A DNA stretch of 47,951 nt from Alicyclobacillus sp. SP_1 (GCF_024706985.1 NZ_JAMCCX010000021.1:1-47951); one strand, 5' to 3'. Shown: positions 15,585-25,410, counted from the first letter of the stretch. Numbers and translations: made by a program. The notes: generated from the letters alone by a model not told the origin.

Positions 15585-17498
15585 ATGAATATTGTGTCTG
15601 TAGAATCCCTGACGAAGAGCCACGGGGAGAAAGTGCTGTTTGACAAGATTTCGTTTGGCATCGACAGCGAAGACCGGATTGGGTTGCTCGGTGTCAATGG
15701 GACGGGCAAATCCACTTTGCTGAGGGTCATTGCTGGCCTTGACACTCCAGATGCTGGGTCGGTCACGGTTGGAGGTTCGGTGAACATTCACTACATGCCG
15801 CAGGAACCTTGGTTTGCAACAGATCGGACGGCGCTTGCGGCTGTACTCGATGGCGATTTGCCTGCTATGCGACTGTTGCGCGAGTACTACGAGGTCTTGG
15901 AACGGACAGAGGCATCTCCGGCGGATAGCAAGGCGGCACAGCAGTTGATAGGTCTTCAAGACAAAATGGAACGATTTGGGTCTTGGCAACTGGAATTTGA
16001 GGCAAAGCGCATTCTAAGCCATGTGGGAATTTCCAATCCCTCGCTGATGACGTCGTCGATGTCTGGAGGTCAGCGCAAGCGGGTGGCGCTGGCGAGGGCC
16101 TTGATTCAACCTTGCCAGCTGTTGATTCTGGACGAACCCACCAACCATCTTGATGAGGAAACGGCTCACTGGCTTGAATCGTATCTACAAAACCGCAAAG
16201 GTGCGCTGTTGATGGTGACGCATGACCGTTATTTTTTGCAGCGTGTGACCAATCGCATTTTTGAATTGGACCGGGCCCATCTTTATTCCTACGTGGGGGG
16301 TTACGAAGCGTTTCTTGCCGAAAAGTTGAGCCGCGAAGAAGGGCAGAGGGCAACCGAAGCCAAACGACAAAATTTTTTGCGGACGGAATTGGAGTGGATT
16401 CGCAGGGGGCCACGAGCGCGCGGAACCAAACAGAAAGCGCGTACGGACAAGTTTTATGAAGTACTGGAAGCGGTTCCGGAAAACACACCTGCGGCGGTCG
16501 AGATGGCCTCTGTAAGTTCGCGTTTGGGCAGAAAAGTCATCGAACTCTCCCATGTTGCGAAAAGCTATGGAGAGCGGCTCCTGTTTTCGGATTTCTCTTA
16601 CAGCATGGTGCGTCAGGACCGCATCGGCATCGTTGGCCCGAACGGAGTCGGCAAGTCTACCTTGTTGCGTCTCATGGCAGGAAAAATCGCGCCGGATGTC
16701 GGTGAGGTAGAGATCGGATCGACCGTGCGCATCGGTTACTTCGCTCAAGAGTTGGACGATTTGAATGACCGGCAGCGCGTCCTCGATTATGTTCGAGAAG
16801 AGCATGAATCGATAGAGTTGACGGACGGTAAACGCGTCAGCGCGAGTCAGATGCTCGAGCGTTTTTTGTTCCCGGGGACTTCTCAGTATGCGCCGATTGG
16901 CAAACTTTCGGGTGGCGAACGGCGGCGCTTGGTGTTGTTGAAGATTCTGATGTCTGCGCCGAATGTGCTTTTATTGGACGAGCCGACGAACGATCTCGAC
17001 GTCAGCACGCTATCGGTTCTCGAGGCGTTCTTGGACGATTTTTCGGGTGCGGTGGTCGCAGTCTCTCACGACCGCTACTTTCTTGACCGTGTTACCGACA
17101 AATTGTTTGTGCTGGATGGTAGCGGTCGCGTGGAAGAGACGTTGCAAAGTTATTCGGAACTTCTAGCGCGCTTTGCGGGCGTTGCTTCCAACCGAAGTGA
17201 GCCGCAGAAGTCTTCTTCCGGAGCGCCTCTGCCGACGTTGCCTGAGGAGAAACAGAAAGAGGCGGGGCCTCTACGACGTAAACTGACTTATGCAGAACAG
17301 ATGGAATATCGGGATATGGAAGCGAACATTGCGCAGACGGAAAGTCTTTTGGCGGAAGTTCAACAACAGATGGAACGTCACTCTGGTGACTATGTGACGT
17401 TGCAGAAACTGTTTGATGAACAGACCACTTTGAATGAACAGTTGGATCAACTTCTCGAACGATGGACATTCCTTCAAGAATTGCAGGAGAGGGTGTAG
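15585..17498 (+). CDS. ABC-F ATPase of the Uup/YfmR type
   Basis: Cytosolic twin-ATPase (637 residues) that acts on the ribosome rather than in transport. NBD1 has Walker A GVNGTGKST (36-44), signature MSGGQRKR and DEPTNHLD; NBD2 has GPNGVGKST (about 350), LSGGERRR and DEPTNDLD. The linker between them is charged and helical. The C-terminal extension (from about residue 550) ends in a coiled coil (LTYAEQMEYRDMEANIAQTE) like the CTD of Uup and YfmR, which relieve stalled ribosomes together with EF-P in Bacillus. The ATG 15585 follows AGGGTG; ATG 15570 is less likely. Ends 8 bases before yaiI. Confidence 0.88.
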   Translation: MNIVSVESLTKSHGEKVLFDKISFGIDSEDRIGLLGVNGTGKSTLLRVIAGLDTPDAGSVTVGGSVNIHYMPQEPWFATDRTALAAVLDGDLPAMRLLREYYEVLERTEASPADSKAAQQLIGLQDKMERFGSWQLEFEAKRILSHVGISNPSLMTSSMSGGQRKRVALARALIQPCQLLILDEPTNHLDEETAHWLESYLQNRKGALLMVTHDRYFLQRVTNRIFELDRAHLYSYVGGYEAFLAEKLSREEGQRATEAKRQNFLRTELEWIRRGPRARGTKQKARTDKFYEVLEAVPENTPAAVEMASVSSRLGRKVIELSHVAKSYGERLLFSDFSYSMVRQDRIGIVGPNGVGKSTLLRLMAGKIAPDVGEVEIGSTVRIGYFAQELDDLNDRQRVLDYVREEHESIELTDGKRVSASQMLERFLFPGTSQYAPIGKLSGGERRRLVLLKILMSAPNVLLLDEPTNDLDVSTLSVLEAFLDDFSGAVVAVSHDRYFLDRVTDKLFVLDGSGRVEETLQSYSELLARFAGVASNRSEPQKSSSGAPLPTLPEEKQKEAGPLRRKLTYAEQMEYRDMEANIAQTESLLAEVQQQMERHSGDYVTLQKLFDEQTTLNEQLDQLLERWTFLQELQERV

Positions 17499-17506
17499 GA
17501 GCGTCT

Positions 17507-17965
17507 ATGGCGGTCTTTGTCGATGCGGATGCTGCTCCGCGAGATGTGGTTGCATCTACTCGAGAGTTGGGGCGTCACTATGGAATTCCGGTGTGGGTCG
17601 TGAGTTCTGTCAATCATCAACTGACAGGCCCCGACTGCATACAGGTAGATGCCCATCCGCAGGCGACAGACCTGGAAATTGTGAAGCGTCTGAATGGGCA
17701 GGTTCGTGCCCTCGTGATTACCCAAGACTATGGGCTAGCGGTCCTCGCGCTGGCGAAAGGGGCCCAAGCACTGTCCCCCTGCGGACGGGAGTATACGGCG
17801 CAAAATATTGACCTCCTGCTCTTCGAGCGAGAACTGCATGCCCACGAACGGAAAGTTTCTGGAAAAAGTCGTGGCCCGCGAGCGCGGACGGAGGCAGATA
17901 GAATAGAATTCAAGAGGGCGCTACAGCGAGTTCTCTCAGAGTGGGCGACCCAGCAAAGAAAATAG
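17507..17965 (+). CDS. YaiI/YqxD family protein (DUF188)
   Basis: Protein of 152 residues of the UPF0178 family, related to NYN/PIN-like nuclease folds. The N-terminal FVDADAAPRD with its paired Asp residues is the family hallmark and probable metal site; VITQDYGLAVLALAKGA and GREYTAQNID follow in the usual order. Actual activity is unknown. The start at ATG 17507 follows TAGGAG; the frame is open further upstream but overlaps the ABC-F end. It seems to be the third gene of the msrA transcript. Confidence 0.88.
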   Translation: MAVFVDADAAPRDVVASTRELGRHYGIPVWVVSSVNHQLTGPDCIQVDAHPQATDLEIVKRLNGQVRALVITQDYGLAVLALAKGAQALSPCGREYTAQNIDLLLFERELHAHERKVSGKSRGPRARTEADRIEFKRALQRVLSEWATQQRK

Positions 17966-17994
17966 TGGAAAACAGATAGAGGGGGAAACGTTGT

Positions 17995-19182
17995 ATGCGC
18001 AAAGGACTTCAGACCAAGCTCATCCACTTACCAGATTCTCGCGAGGAAGGGCATTTGCTTGGCAGTATTTCACCACCCTTGTTTCAGACCTCGACCTTTA
18101 TTTTTGATTCCGCGGAATCGGGCGGTCGGCGCTTTGCTGGAGAGGAAAGCGGTTACATTTATACGAGACTGGGCAATCCGACCGTTCGGCTATTTGAGGA
18201 GTCCATCGCTGAGTTGGAAGGGGGAGAAGATGCTGCTGCTTTTTCGAGTGGCATGGGTGCTATCTCTGCCGTGATGCTCGCCCTTGTCCATTCGGGCGAC
18301 CACGTGCTCGTGTCGCAAGGAGTCTATGGATGCACGTATGGACTGCTGGAGTTTTTAAAAAATCGATTCCAGGTCGATTACACGCTGGCGGATTTGACCG
18401 ATGAATCTTCCATTCGCGCCCAGGTTCGCGAAAATACGCGCGTTATCTATGTGGAGACGCCTATCAATCCAACGATGGAGTTAGTCGACTTGGCTGCCTC
18501 TGCTCGTGCGGCCAAAGAAGTGGGTGCGCGATTGGTTGTGGACAACACATTTGCCACGCCCGTCTTGCAGAGGCCGATAGAGCACGGGGCAGATGTCGTG
18601 GTGCATAGCGCCACGAAGTATCTTGGCGGACACGGAGACGTCATTTTCGGATGTGCCGTGGGGACTGCAGAGTTTATCGGGGAGGTCCGGCGCACCACTC
18701 AAAAAGATTTTGGAGGGATTGCTGCTCCGTTTGACGCTTGGTTGGTGCTGCGTGGAATGAAGACGCTCGGTCTTCGCATGGACCGTCACAATGCTTCCGC
18801 AAAGGCCGTTGTGGAGTGGCTGCAAAAGCATCCTGCTGTAGAACAAGTGTATTACCCTGGATGCACGAGTACCGCTCAAAACCTGCTCTTTCAACGCCAG
18901 ATGCTTGGAGGTGGCGGGGTTGTCGGCTTTGTTCTGAAAGGCGGGCTGGAGGGTGGCATTCGATTCATGAACGCATTGACGCTTTGTAAGCGAGCAGTTT
19001 CCTTGGGAGAAGTGCATACGCTCGTGGAGCATCCGGCGAGCATGACACATTCGGGCATTCCCGCCGACGTGCGCCACCAGATGAAGATTGCAGACGGACT
19101 GATTCGCCTCGCGGTTGGGTTGGAAGACGTCGAAGATATTCTGGCGGATCTCGATACGGCCCTTCAAGCTTCGCAACGATAA
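17995..19182 (+). CDS. Methionine gamma-lyase-like PLP enzyme
   Basis: Cys/Met metabolism PLP enzyme of 395 residues. The PLP lysine is in VVVHSATKYLGGHGDVI at about residue 208; YTRLGNPTVR and SSGMGAISA are family marks. Cys at about 113 in GVYGCTYG matches Cys116 of methionine gamma-lyase, a residue usually absent from cystathionine synthases and lyases, which favours EC 4.4.1.11 (methionine to methanethiol, 2-oxobutyrate and ammonia). Cystathionine gamma-synthase or O-acetylhomoserine sulfhydrylase remain possible. It starts at ATG 17995 after AGGGGGAAA. The amino-acid permease that follows on the same strand may feed it substrate. Confidence 0.8.
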   Translation: MRKGLQTKLIHLPDSREEGHLLGSISPPLFQTSTFIFDSAESGGRRFAGEESGYIYTRLGNPTVRLFEESIAELEGGEDAAAFSSGMGAISAVMLALVHSGDHVLVSQGVYGCTYGLLEFLKNRFQVDYTLADLTDESSIRAQVRENTRVIYVETPINPTMELVDLAASARAAKEVGARLVVDNTFATPVLQRPIEHGADVVVHSATKYLGGHGDVIFGCAVGTAEFIGEVRRTTQKDFGGIAAPFDAWLVLRGMKTLGLRMDRHNASAKAVVEWLQKHPAVEQVYYPGCTSTAQNLLFQRQMLGGGGVVGFVLKGGLEGGIRFMNALTLCKRAVSLGEVHTLVEHPASMTHSGIPADVRHQMKIADGLIRLAVGLEDVEDILADLDTALQASQR

Positions 19183-19282
19183 CGCCCGATAACCGGGCTC
19201 TCCCGCCAACCGATATCGGATGCCTTGGGCATAATTCTCTGTAACTCGGGGGATATGGATACGGATGGAGGGGGCGTTGTGC

Positions 19283-20683
19283 ATGCAACAGGCAAAGCTG
19301 AAGGGAAGTTTGCGGAGGATACCTTCGCGAGAAGACTCTTCTTCGACTAAGTCCGGATTGGGCATTTTTGGACTCGTCATGATTGGGATAGGCGGTATTA
19401 TTGGTGCTGGTTTTTTCCTTGGATGCGGTGTTCCGATTCAAGCGGCTGGTCCGGCGGTCCTGATTTCTTTCTTGGTCGGCGGTTTGATGACCGCGCAAGT
19501 GACAGGGGCCTTGACGTCCGTCGCCGTCAAACACCCGGTGATTGGCTCGTTCAAAGTATACGCGGACGATTACATCGGCCCTTTTGTGGGATATTTGCAG
19601 GGGTGGATTTACTATCTCACGGGCGTTTTAACCATTGCGAGCGAAGCCGTGGCGATGGGGGTGTTTACGAAGGTCTGGTTTCCTGAGATACCTTTATGGG
19701 TTTCCTCGTTGACGTACTCGGCCATTATTGTCGTCATCAACGCGTTTGGTGTCCGCAGCTTTGACCGGGTGGAGTCGTTTATGACGGTGGTCAAAATTTC
19801 TGCGCTTGTGGCCTTTATCCTCTTTGCCGCATTTGTCTTGCTGCACGGCCCGGTAGTTAGCAGTACCAGTTCCGCCACTGCCAGCGGATCGTTCGGTGGT
19901 AAGTTCTTTGCGCATGGGGTCAGCGGCATTCTTCGGTCGATGTTGATTGTCATCTTTGCCTATGCGGGCATTGGGGTGTTTGCGACGGCTGCAGTCGACG
20001 TGAAAAATGGACAGAAAGTCGAGCGCAGTGCTGTCTGGACGGTGGTTTTATTGACCGTGCTGTACGTTCTGTCCATTTTTTTGCTCCTGTCTATTGAGTC
20101 GTGGACCAAAATGTCCACGGCCACGAGCCCGTTTGTTTTGGCTTTGATGCATAACGAAGGTTCTTGGCTCGCTGAGGGCATTAACGGTGCGATTTTAATG
20201 GCATCGTTCAGCGTCATGGCGGGTTCCGTGTTTTCTTCCACGCAGATATTGGTCAGTCTTGGTCAATCGGGCGAAGCACCTCGTCTGGTGAACCATGTCT
20301 CCAAGCGCGGTATTTCCTACGGAGGCTTGGCCATCACCGCTGCTGGGATTGGGGTGGCCATTGGCGCTGCCTATGCGCTACCATCGAGCGTCTACAACTT
20401 TCTCATCAGTGCATCGAGTTTCATGACATTTTTCTATTGGGCCGTGATGCTTTGGACGTTTTTGAGATGGAGAAAAACGCAGGAAGGACGCACAGCGCGT
20501 ATTTCTCGACTTGCTTTCGGTGCACCTTATTCCACTTACCTGACGTTGGGACTATTTGTCCTTTTGACCATTTACGCACTGTTCGAACCAAGTCAGAGAA
20601 TTGCCTTCTACGCATTTCTGGTGCTTGTCGCCTTGCTGGTCATTGGGTACTGGTTTGTGCGCGCGTCCCGCAAGTCGGCGTGA
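19283..20683 (+). CDS. Amino-acid permease (APC superfamily)
   Basis: Membrane transporter of about 466 residues with roughly 12 hydrophobic segments. The first segment IGIGGIIGAGFFLGCG carries the unwound glycine motif that binds the substrate carboxyl and amino groups in AAT-type transporters, and EAVAMGVFTK follows in segment 3. Substrate cannot be read from sequence; adjacency to the methionine gamma-lyase suggests methionine or a related amino acid. The ATG 19283 lies 8 bases after GGAGGGGG, preferred over ATG 19265. No strong terminator separates it from the lyase, so co-transcription is possible. Confidence 0.85.
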   Translation: MQQAKLKGSLRRIPSREDSSSTKSGLGIFGLVMIGIGGIIGAGFFLGCGVPIQAAGPAVLISFLVGGLMTAQVTGALTSVAVKHPVIGSFKVYADDYIGPFVGYLQGWIYYLTGVLTIASEAVAMGVFTKVWFPEIPLWVSSLTYSAIIVVINAFGVRSFDRVESFMTVVKISALVAFILFAAFVLLHGPVVSSTSSATASGSFGGKFFAHGVSGILRSMLIVIFAYAGIGVFATAAVDVKNGQKVERSAVWTVVLLTVLYVLSIFLLLSIESWTKMSTATSPFVLALMHNEGSWLAEGINGAILMASFSVMAGSVFSSTQILVSLGQSGEAPRLVNHVSKRGISYGGLAITAAGIGVAIGAAYALPSSVYNFLISASSFMTFFYWAVMLWTFLRWRKTQEGRTARISRLAFGAPYSTYLTLGLFVLLTIYALFEPSQRIAFYAFLVLVALLVIGYWFVRASRKSA

Positions 20684-20785
20684 TGAGACAAAATTTTTGT
20701 CAATTCCGAACATACCTCTCTTCTTAGGCGACGGATTTGTCGTTACAATAAGGTCGATAGGGAGACGAGGAAAGTAGGGAGAAAG

Positions 20786-22234
20786 ATGGATAGGTGGCTG
20801 TTTAGTTCCATTTCGGAACTGCAGAAAGGTATGGATGCGGGAGAACTGACGGCGACCGCTCTGGTCGAATTGTTTTTGAAACAAATTGCCGCATGGAATC
20901 ACCGCGGACCCTGTCTCAACGCAGTCCTAGAGATCAATCCGGATGCCTGGTTTGCGGCTGAAGCTCTAGATGCAGAGAGGAAGCAACAAGGACCGCGGGG
21001 GCCCCTCCATGGCATCCCGATTCTCTTAAAAGACAACGTTGATACGGGCGATAAGATGCATACGAGTGCTGGTTCCTTGGCGCTTGCAAACTCGTATGCG
21101 ACCCGTGATTCGGCTGTTGCAGCGAAATTGCGGGCTGCTGGTGCCATCCTGCTTGGCAAGGCGAATATGACCGAGTGGGCTAATTTCATGACGGATGGCA
21201 TGCCGAATGGGTTTAGTTCGCGCGGGGGACAAGTTCTCAATCCTTATGGACCCGGACGATTCGATGTAGGTGGTTCCAGTTCTGGCTCGGCTGCTGCAGT
21301 GGCAGCGAGTTTCGCGGTGGCCGCTATCGGTACGGAGACATCCGGGTCCATACTCAGCCCGTCCAGTCAAAATTCGCTGGTTGGTCTCAAGCCCACGGTG
21401 GGGCTCATTAGTCGTCGCGGTATCATCCCCATCTCCTTTAGTCAAGATACGGCAGGTCCTATGGCCAAGACGGTGGAGGATGTGGCATGGCTGCTTGGCG
21501 AGTTAGTTGGAGAAGACGTGGACGACATAGCGACATTGGTAGGGCGCGGCAAAGTGCGAAGGGACTATAGTCAATGCTTGACGCCAGATGGCCTGCAAGG
21601 TGCGCGTCTCGGTGTACCGGTCGACGTAGGTCATGAGGAGATGTCACCGGGACAACAGCATCTGTTTCAGACGGCGCTTCGAGCTTTGACCGAAGCAGGA
21701 GCGGAATTGACCACGCACCTGTCTCTCTCCGCTGCGACAGCGAATCGACAATATACAGTCTTGACGTATGAGTTTAAAGCATCCCTGAATGCTTATCTCG
21801 CTAACTTGTCGCGAGACGTTTTGGTGCATTCGCTGGCAGAAGTACTACAATTTAACGCAGCCCATGCCGATGTCGCTCTGAAATATGGACAGAGTCGGCT
21901 TGTAGCCAGCGACCAGGTGTCTGGATGTTTGACGGAACCGGAGTACATTGAAGCCCGTTTGGACGACTTGCGCTTGTCTCGCAGGGAAGGACTCGATGTG
22001 TTCTTCGCACAACACGGGCTGGATGCGGTCGTGTTTGCCAGCACCTATGGCGCGGCCATCGGTGCCAAGGCCGGTTATCCTTCGCTGACGGTCCCCGCGG
22101 GTTACGAAGATTCGGGAGAACCGTTTGGTATCACGTTCTGTGGCCCAGCCTTCAGTGAAGCTACGCTGTTGAAAATTGGGTATGCCTACGAACAAGCGAC
22201 TCATTGCCGTGTGGCACCTCGATTACAAGTGTGA
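20786..22234 (+). CDS. Amidase (amidase signature family)
   Basis: Ser-cisSer-Lys hydrolase of 482 residues, cleaving carboxamides. Lys in ILLKDNVDT (about residue 82), the Gly/Ser-rich GGSSSGSAAAV and the nucleophile region TETSGSILSPS are all in place, so the triad is complete. The C-terminal LTVPAGYEDSGEPFGITF also matches the family. It resembles the long stand-alone amidases of Bacilli rather than GatA of the tRNA amidotransferase, as no gatB or gatC is near. The start ATG 20786 follows GGGAG. It converges on the terC-like gene. Confidence 0.88.
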   Translation: MDRWLFSSISELQKGMDAGELTATALVELFLKQIAAWNHRGPCLNAVLEINPDAWFAAEALDAERKQQGPRGPLHGIPILLKDNVDTGDKMHTSAGSLALANSYATRDSAVAAKLRAAGAILLGKANMTEWANFMTDGMPNGFSSRGGQVLNPYGPGRFDVGGSSSGSAAAVAASFAVAAIGTETSGSILSPSSQNSLVGLKPTVGLISRRGIIPISFSQDTAGPMAKTVEDVAWLLGELVGEDVDDIATLVGRGKVRRDYSQCLTPDGLQGARLGVPVDVGHEEMSPGQQHLFQTALRALTEAGAELTTHLSLSAATANRQYTVLTYEFKASLNAYLANLSRDVLVHSLAEVLQFNAAHADVALKYGQSRLVASDQVSGCLTEPEYIEARLDDLRLSRREGLDVFFAQHGLDAVVFASTYGAAIGAKAGYPSLTVPAGYEDSGEPFGITFCGPAFSEATLLKIGYAYEQATHCRVAPRLQV

Positions 22235-22350
22235 CAGGGTAAAGTTTGAGAAGACGAGCGAATTCTCATCTAGAGAACAAATGACCATTGGACGAGAGTG
22301 GCGCAATTGGGCACGTCGTGCAGGCAAGTCGCCGGATTTTCCACTTGTCG

Positions 22351-22989
22351 TCAGGTCGAGGTGCGGCCAGCTTTTCGCAAGAGGAGACCGATGAATAGGA
22401 TGGTCGCAGCGATTAGACATTGAAACGTGGGAATGGATGCGTCGTCGAGAGAGATTATCCAATGCCGAATCCACGGAATTTCTGTGGTCATAGATGCGGC
22501 AGCCCAAGCCATCATGCCAGCACCGAGCGGGCGTATCCATCGCTGCTCGGCTAATTTTTTGGACAAAAACAGGGCGGTGACATAAAAGACAGGGAACGTA
22601 AAAATGGAATATACAGTGAGCAGTCGATATTGTCGATGAACCGCTGAGCCAAACCAAATGATATTGTCAATATTCCCAAAGTAGGTTATCAACCAGAGCG
22701 GAACTACGCGAAAACCTCGGGGGCGTGAGCGTAGCGGTGGGGCGGTCAACGTGCGAATGGACATGAAGGCGAGGATGAAGATAGAAGTCACTTGAAAGAT
22801 GAGGTGGTGAGCTATGAGGTGGATGGCTCCGACGCTGACAATTTGAGCTGCGACCAGAAGAATGCCGAGGGATGCGAGCAACCCGTATGGACGCGGGTTA
22901 TGCTCGTCCGACACCATAATTCCAGCCAACAGAGCGTTGTCTATGGCGGTGACCATCGCGATGATGAGAATGGTTGCATGAATGTTCAC
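22351..22989 (-). CDS. TerC-like integral membrane protein
   Basis: Membrane protein of about 212 residues with six or seven hydrophobic segments. TAIDNALLAG in the first segment and GNIDNIIWFG later are the paired Asp-Asn motifs typical of the TerC/YjbE family, which has been tied to metal (Mn) export and tellurite resistance. The GTG 22989 follows AAGAGG at good spacing; a longer start at 23016 lacks a site. Six to seven segments agree with the short YjbE-like branch. Metal specificity is not known. Confidence 0.75.
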   Translation of the reverse strand: MNIHATILIIAMVTAIDNALLAGIMVSDEHNPRPYGLLASLGILLVAAQIVSVGAIHLIAHHLIFQVTSIFILAFMSIRTLTAPPLRSRPRGFRVVPLWLITYFGNIDNIIWFGSAVHRQYRLLTVYSIFTFPVFYVTALFLSKKLAEQRWIRPLGAGMMAWAAASMTTEIPWIRHWIISLDDASIPTFQCLIAATILFIGLLLRKAGRTST

Positions 22990-23224
22990 GGATGCACCTC
23001 TTTTGCCAAAACGCACGCAAAGGTCAATAGTTGACTGTATGCCCGTCAGTGGACAAACATGAGGATTGAACCGGGCACGGTGGACAGGACAAATACCGCT
23101 CCGCGCTTCGGCTGCGGCTCATACACTGGGGATAGATTCTCGATTGGCGCGGGCTGACGAGGTAGGCGCCGAGCTATCGAGATCTCCATTTGGCTGTGTG
23201 GCTGTGGCGAAGGGAGGGAATCTC

Positions 23225-23497
23225 ATGGCAGGTGTAACGCGGGCGCAGGTCATGCCGCACATGGGTCGGCACGTGTCGGTGCGCACCATTGATGGGCAAC
23301 TTCATCACGGGATATTGCACTCTGTGACCGATGAAGGGATTTATTTGCGGCCAGTGCAGCGACCGGTGCGGTTGACAGATGGTGAGGAGGGAACTTCTGA
23401 ACTCCTTAGCGAGTTGCCGCAAGAAGCTGGCGATGAAACGCTTGTCTGGTGGCCGTTTTTGTTCTTTCCTTGGTTCTGGTTGGCGTGGTTCTGGTAA
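23225..23497 (+). CDS. Small Sm-like protein ending in an aromatic hydrophobic tail
   Basis: Protein of 90 residues, unnamed. Residues 13-45 (GRHVSVRTIDGQLHHGILHS, then VTDEGIYLRPV) form a strand pattern like the Sm-like DUF2642 fold. The C-terminal 16 residues are almost purely aromatic and hydrophobic (WWPFLFFPWFWLAWFW), ending at Trp. The protein encoded at 31056 shares G..V.V....G...HG.L.SVT..GIYL.P and also ends in Trp, so these are paralogues. The start ATG 23225 follows GGGAGGG; longer frames to the left have no site. It stands alone between the terC-like gene and an abc-F gene. A spore-envelope role is a guess. Confidence 0.7.
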   Translation: MAGVTRAQVMPHMGRHVSVRTIDGQLHHGILHSVTDEGIYLRPVQRPVRLTDGEEGTSELLSELPQEAGDETLVWWPFLFFPWFWLAWFW

Positions 23498-23657
23498 TGG
23501 CGAGTGGGGACCGCTGTTCGTGTTCGGCGCTCTGAGTATCGAAGAGATGGATGTCTCTCCGGTACTCTTTTTTATGTCGAAACTCAGGGGCGGCGCTCGT
23601 TTCCGGTTCATGTTATACTAATGCGATGATGAATTTGTGAGATGAGGAGACGAAGAG

Positions 23658-25271
23658 ATGATTCGCGTAAAGGACCTGTCGGTGTCCTTTGGTAGCCGCA
23701 TATTGTTTGAAGGCGTCAACCTGAGTTTCGATGAAGGAAATCGATATGGACTGATTGGTGCAAACGGCTCCGGGAAGTCGACGTTTATGAAAATATTGGT
23801 GGGTGAGTTTGAACCCAGCACTGGCTCTGTCTCTATCGCTCCTGGTCTCAGGGTGGGTGTGCTTCGTCAAGACCATTATCAATACGACGAGTGCACTGTA
23901 CTGGATACCGTTCTCATGGGATACCCGGAGTTGTGGGAAGTGATGCAGGAACGCAATCGCATGTACGCTCTGCCGGAAATGTCAGAAGAAGACGGCATGC
24001 GCGTGGGCGAATTGGAAAGTCAGTTCGCGGATATGGATGGGTACTCTGCGGAGTACTTTGCGGCGGAGTTGCTCGAGGGTCTCGGCATAGGGGTGGAACA
24101 TCACCATCAACCCATGAGTTCTTTGAATGGCGGATTCAAATTGCGCGTGTTGTTAGCCCAAGTGCTCTTCGGACGACCGGATGTCCTGTTGTTGGACGAG
24201 CCTACAAACCATTTGGACTTGGATACCATCCGCTGGCTGGAAAGTTTCCTGTTGACGCATCGCGGGACGATGGTCATCATCTCCCACGACCGGCACTTCT
24301 TAAACACCGTCTGCACTCACATGGTGGACGTGGACTATAAGGAAATCTCGATGTTTTCTGGGAACTACGACTACTTCGTGGCGGCCAGTTCTCTAGCCCG
24401 TGAACAGCTGTTGGCAGAGAATGCGAAGAATTTGGAAAAAATCGCGGAATTGAAGGAGTTTGTCGCACGGTTTTCTGCCAATAAGAGTAAAGCAAAGCAG
24501 GCCACCAGCCGACAAAAGCAAATTGACAAGATTGAAATTCAAGAAGTTCGCCCGTCTTCCCGGGTATCTCCCTATATCAAATTCGTGGCGAAACAGCCGC
24601 TTGGAAAACAGGTTGTGGAGGTCAGTCATCTCAGCAAAGCGTTCGACCAGCAGACCGTGTTTCACAACTTGGCGTTTCAGGTAGTGGGTGGAGACAAGGT
24701 TGCTCTCATTGGGGCGAATGGTATTGGAAAAACGACCTTGTTGAATGTACTCCTGGGAGAATTAGCCCCGACGGAAGGAACGGTTGAATGGGGTACGTCG
24801 GCACTTCCAACATACTTTACGCAAGACCACAACGACACGATTCCTAAAGACACCACCGTTTACGACTGGCTGTCCTCGTTTGACGTGGAGACGGACCAGC
24901 AGACCATCCGAAGTATCCTTGGCCGAATGTTGTTTTCTAAAGATGAAGTGCACAAGTCGACGGCAGTGTTGTCCGGGGGCGAGACAGCTCGGTTGATGAT
25001 TGCAAAGATGCTGTTGCTGCAAGGGAATGTCCTGGTGCTGGATGAACCAACTAACCACTTGGACCTGGAGTCGATTGATGCGTTGACGAAAGCGCTCCAG
25101 GAGTTTTCTGGAAGTGTACTCTTCGTGTCCCACGCTCGCCAGTTGGTCAGTGACGTAGCCAACCGCATTTTTGAACTAACGGGGCATGGTCTGATTGACT
25201 TTCGGGGTACCTATGAGGAGTATCTTGAAAAACGCGATGCTCTGATGGAAGCTGTGTCCGTTGCCAAGTAG
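23658..25271 (+). CDS. ABC-F ATPase (YkpA/YbiT type)
   Basis: Ribosome-associated twin ATPase of 537 residues. NBD1: Walker A GANGSGKST, DEPTNHLDLD; NBD2: GANGIGKTT, LSGGETARL, DEPTNHLDLE. The NBD1 signature reads LNGGFKLR where LSGG is usual, and the NBD2 H-loop is SHAR where most members have SHDR. The linker (about residues 245-300) is strongly charged as expected. No C-terminal coiled coil, unlike the ABC-F at 15585, so this is a different subgroup. A good GAGGAGACGAAGAG site precedes ATG 23658. Closed by the terminator at 25373. Whether it protects against an antibiotic or helps translation is not visible. Confidence 0.88.
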   Translation: MIRVKDLSVSFGSRILFEGVNLSFDEGNRYGLIGANGSGKSTFMKILVGEFEPSTGSVSIAPGLRVGVLRQDHYQYDECTVLDTVLMGYPELWEVMQERNRMYALPEMSEEDGMRVGELESQFADMDGYSAEYFAAELLEGLGIGVEHHHQPMSSLNGGFKLRVLLAQVLFGRPDVLLLDEPTNHLDLDTIRWLESFLLTHRGTMVIISHDRHFLNTVCTHMVDVDYKEISMFSGNYDYFVAASSLAREQLLAENAKNLEKIAELKEFVARFSANKSKAKQATSRQKQIDKIEIQEVRPSSRVSPYIKFVAKQPLGKQVVEVSHLSKAFDQQTVFHNLAFQVVGGDKVALIGANGIGKTTLLNVLLGELAPTEGTVEWGTSALPTYFTQDHNDTIPKDTTVYDWLSSFDVETDQQTIRSILGRMLFSKDEVHKSTAVLSGGETARLMIAKMLLLQGNVLVLDEPTNHLDLESIDALTKALQEFSGSVLFVSHARQLVSDVANRIFELTGHGLIDFRGTYEEYLEKRDALMEAVSVAK

Positions 25272-25372
25272 GTCCTTTGTGGGAATTGTGAGGCGAGCGA
25301 TTTGGCGGATGGACTCCATTTGTATCAACCGTCAGCCATGGGATCCTGCGTTTCGAGAATCGGCAGCACAAA

Positions 25373-25410
25373 CTGCGACTTGTGTGTTTAGCACAAGTCG
25401 CAGTATCTTT
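25373..25410 (+). terminator. Rho-independent terminator after the second abc-F gene
   Basis: CTGCGACTTGTG (25373-25384), loop TGTTTAG, CACAAGTCGCAG (25392-25403), then a short T-rich TATCTTT. The 12-bp stem is perfect. Confidence 0.8.
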
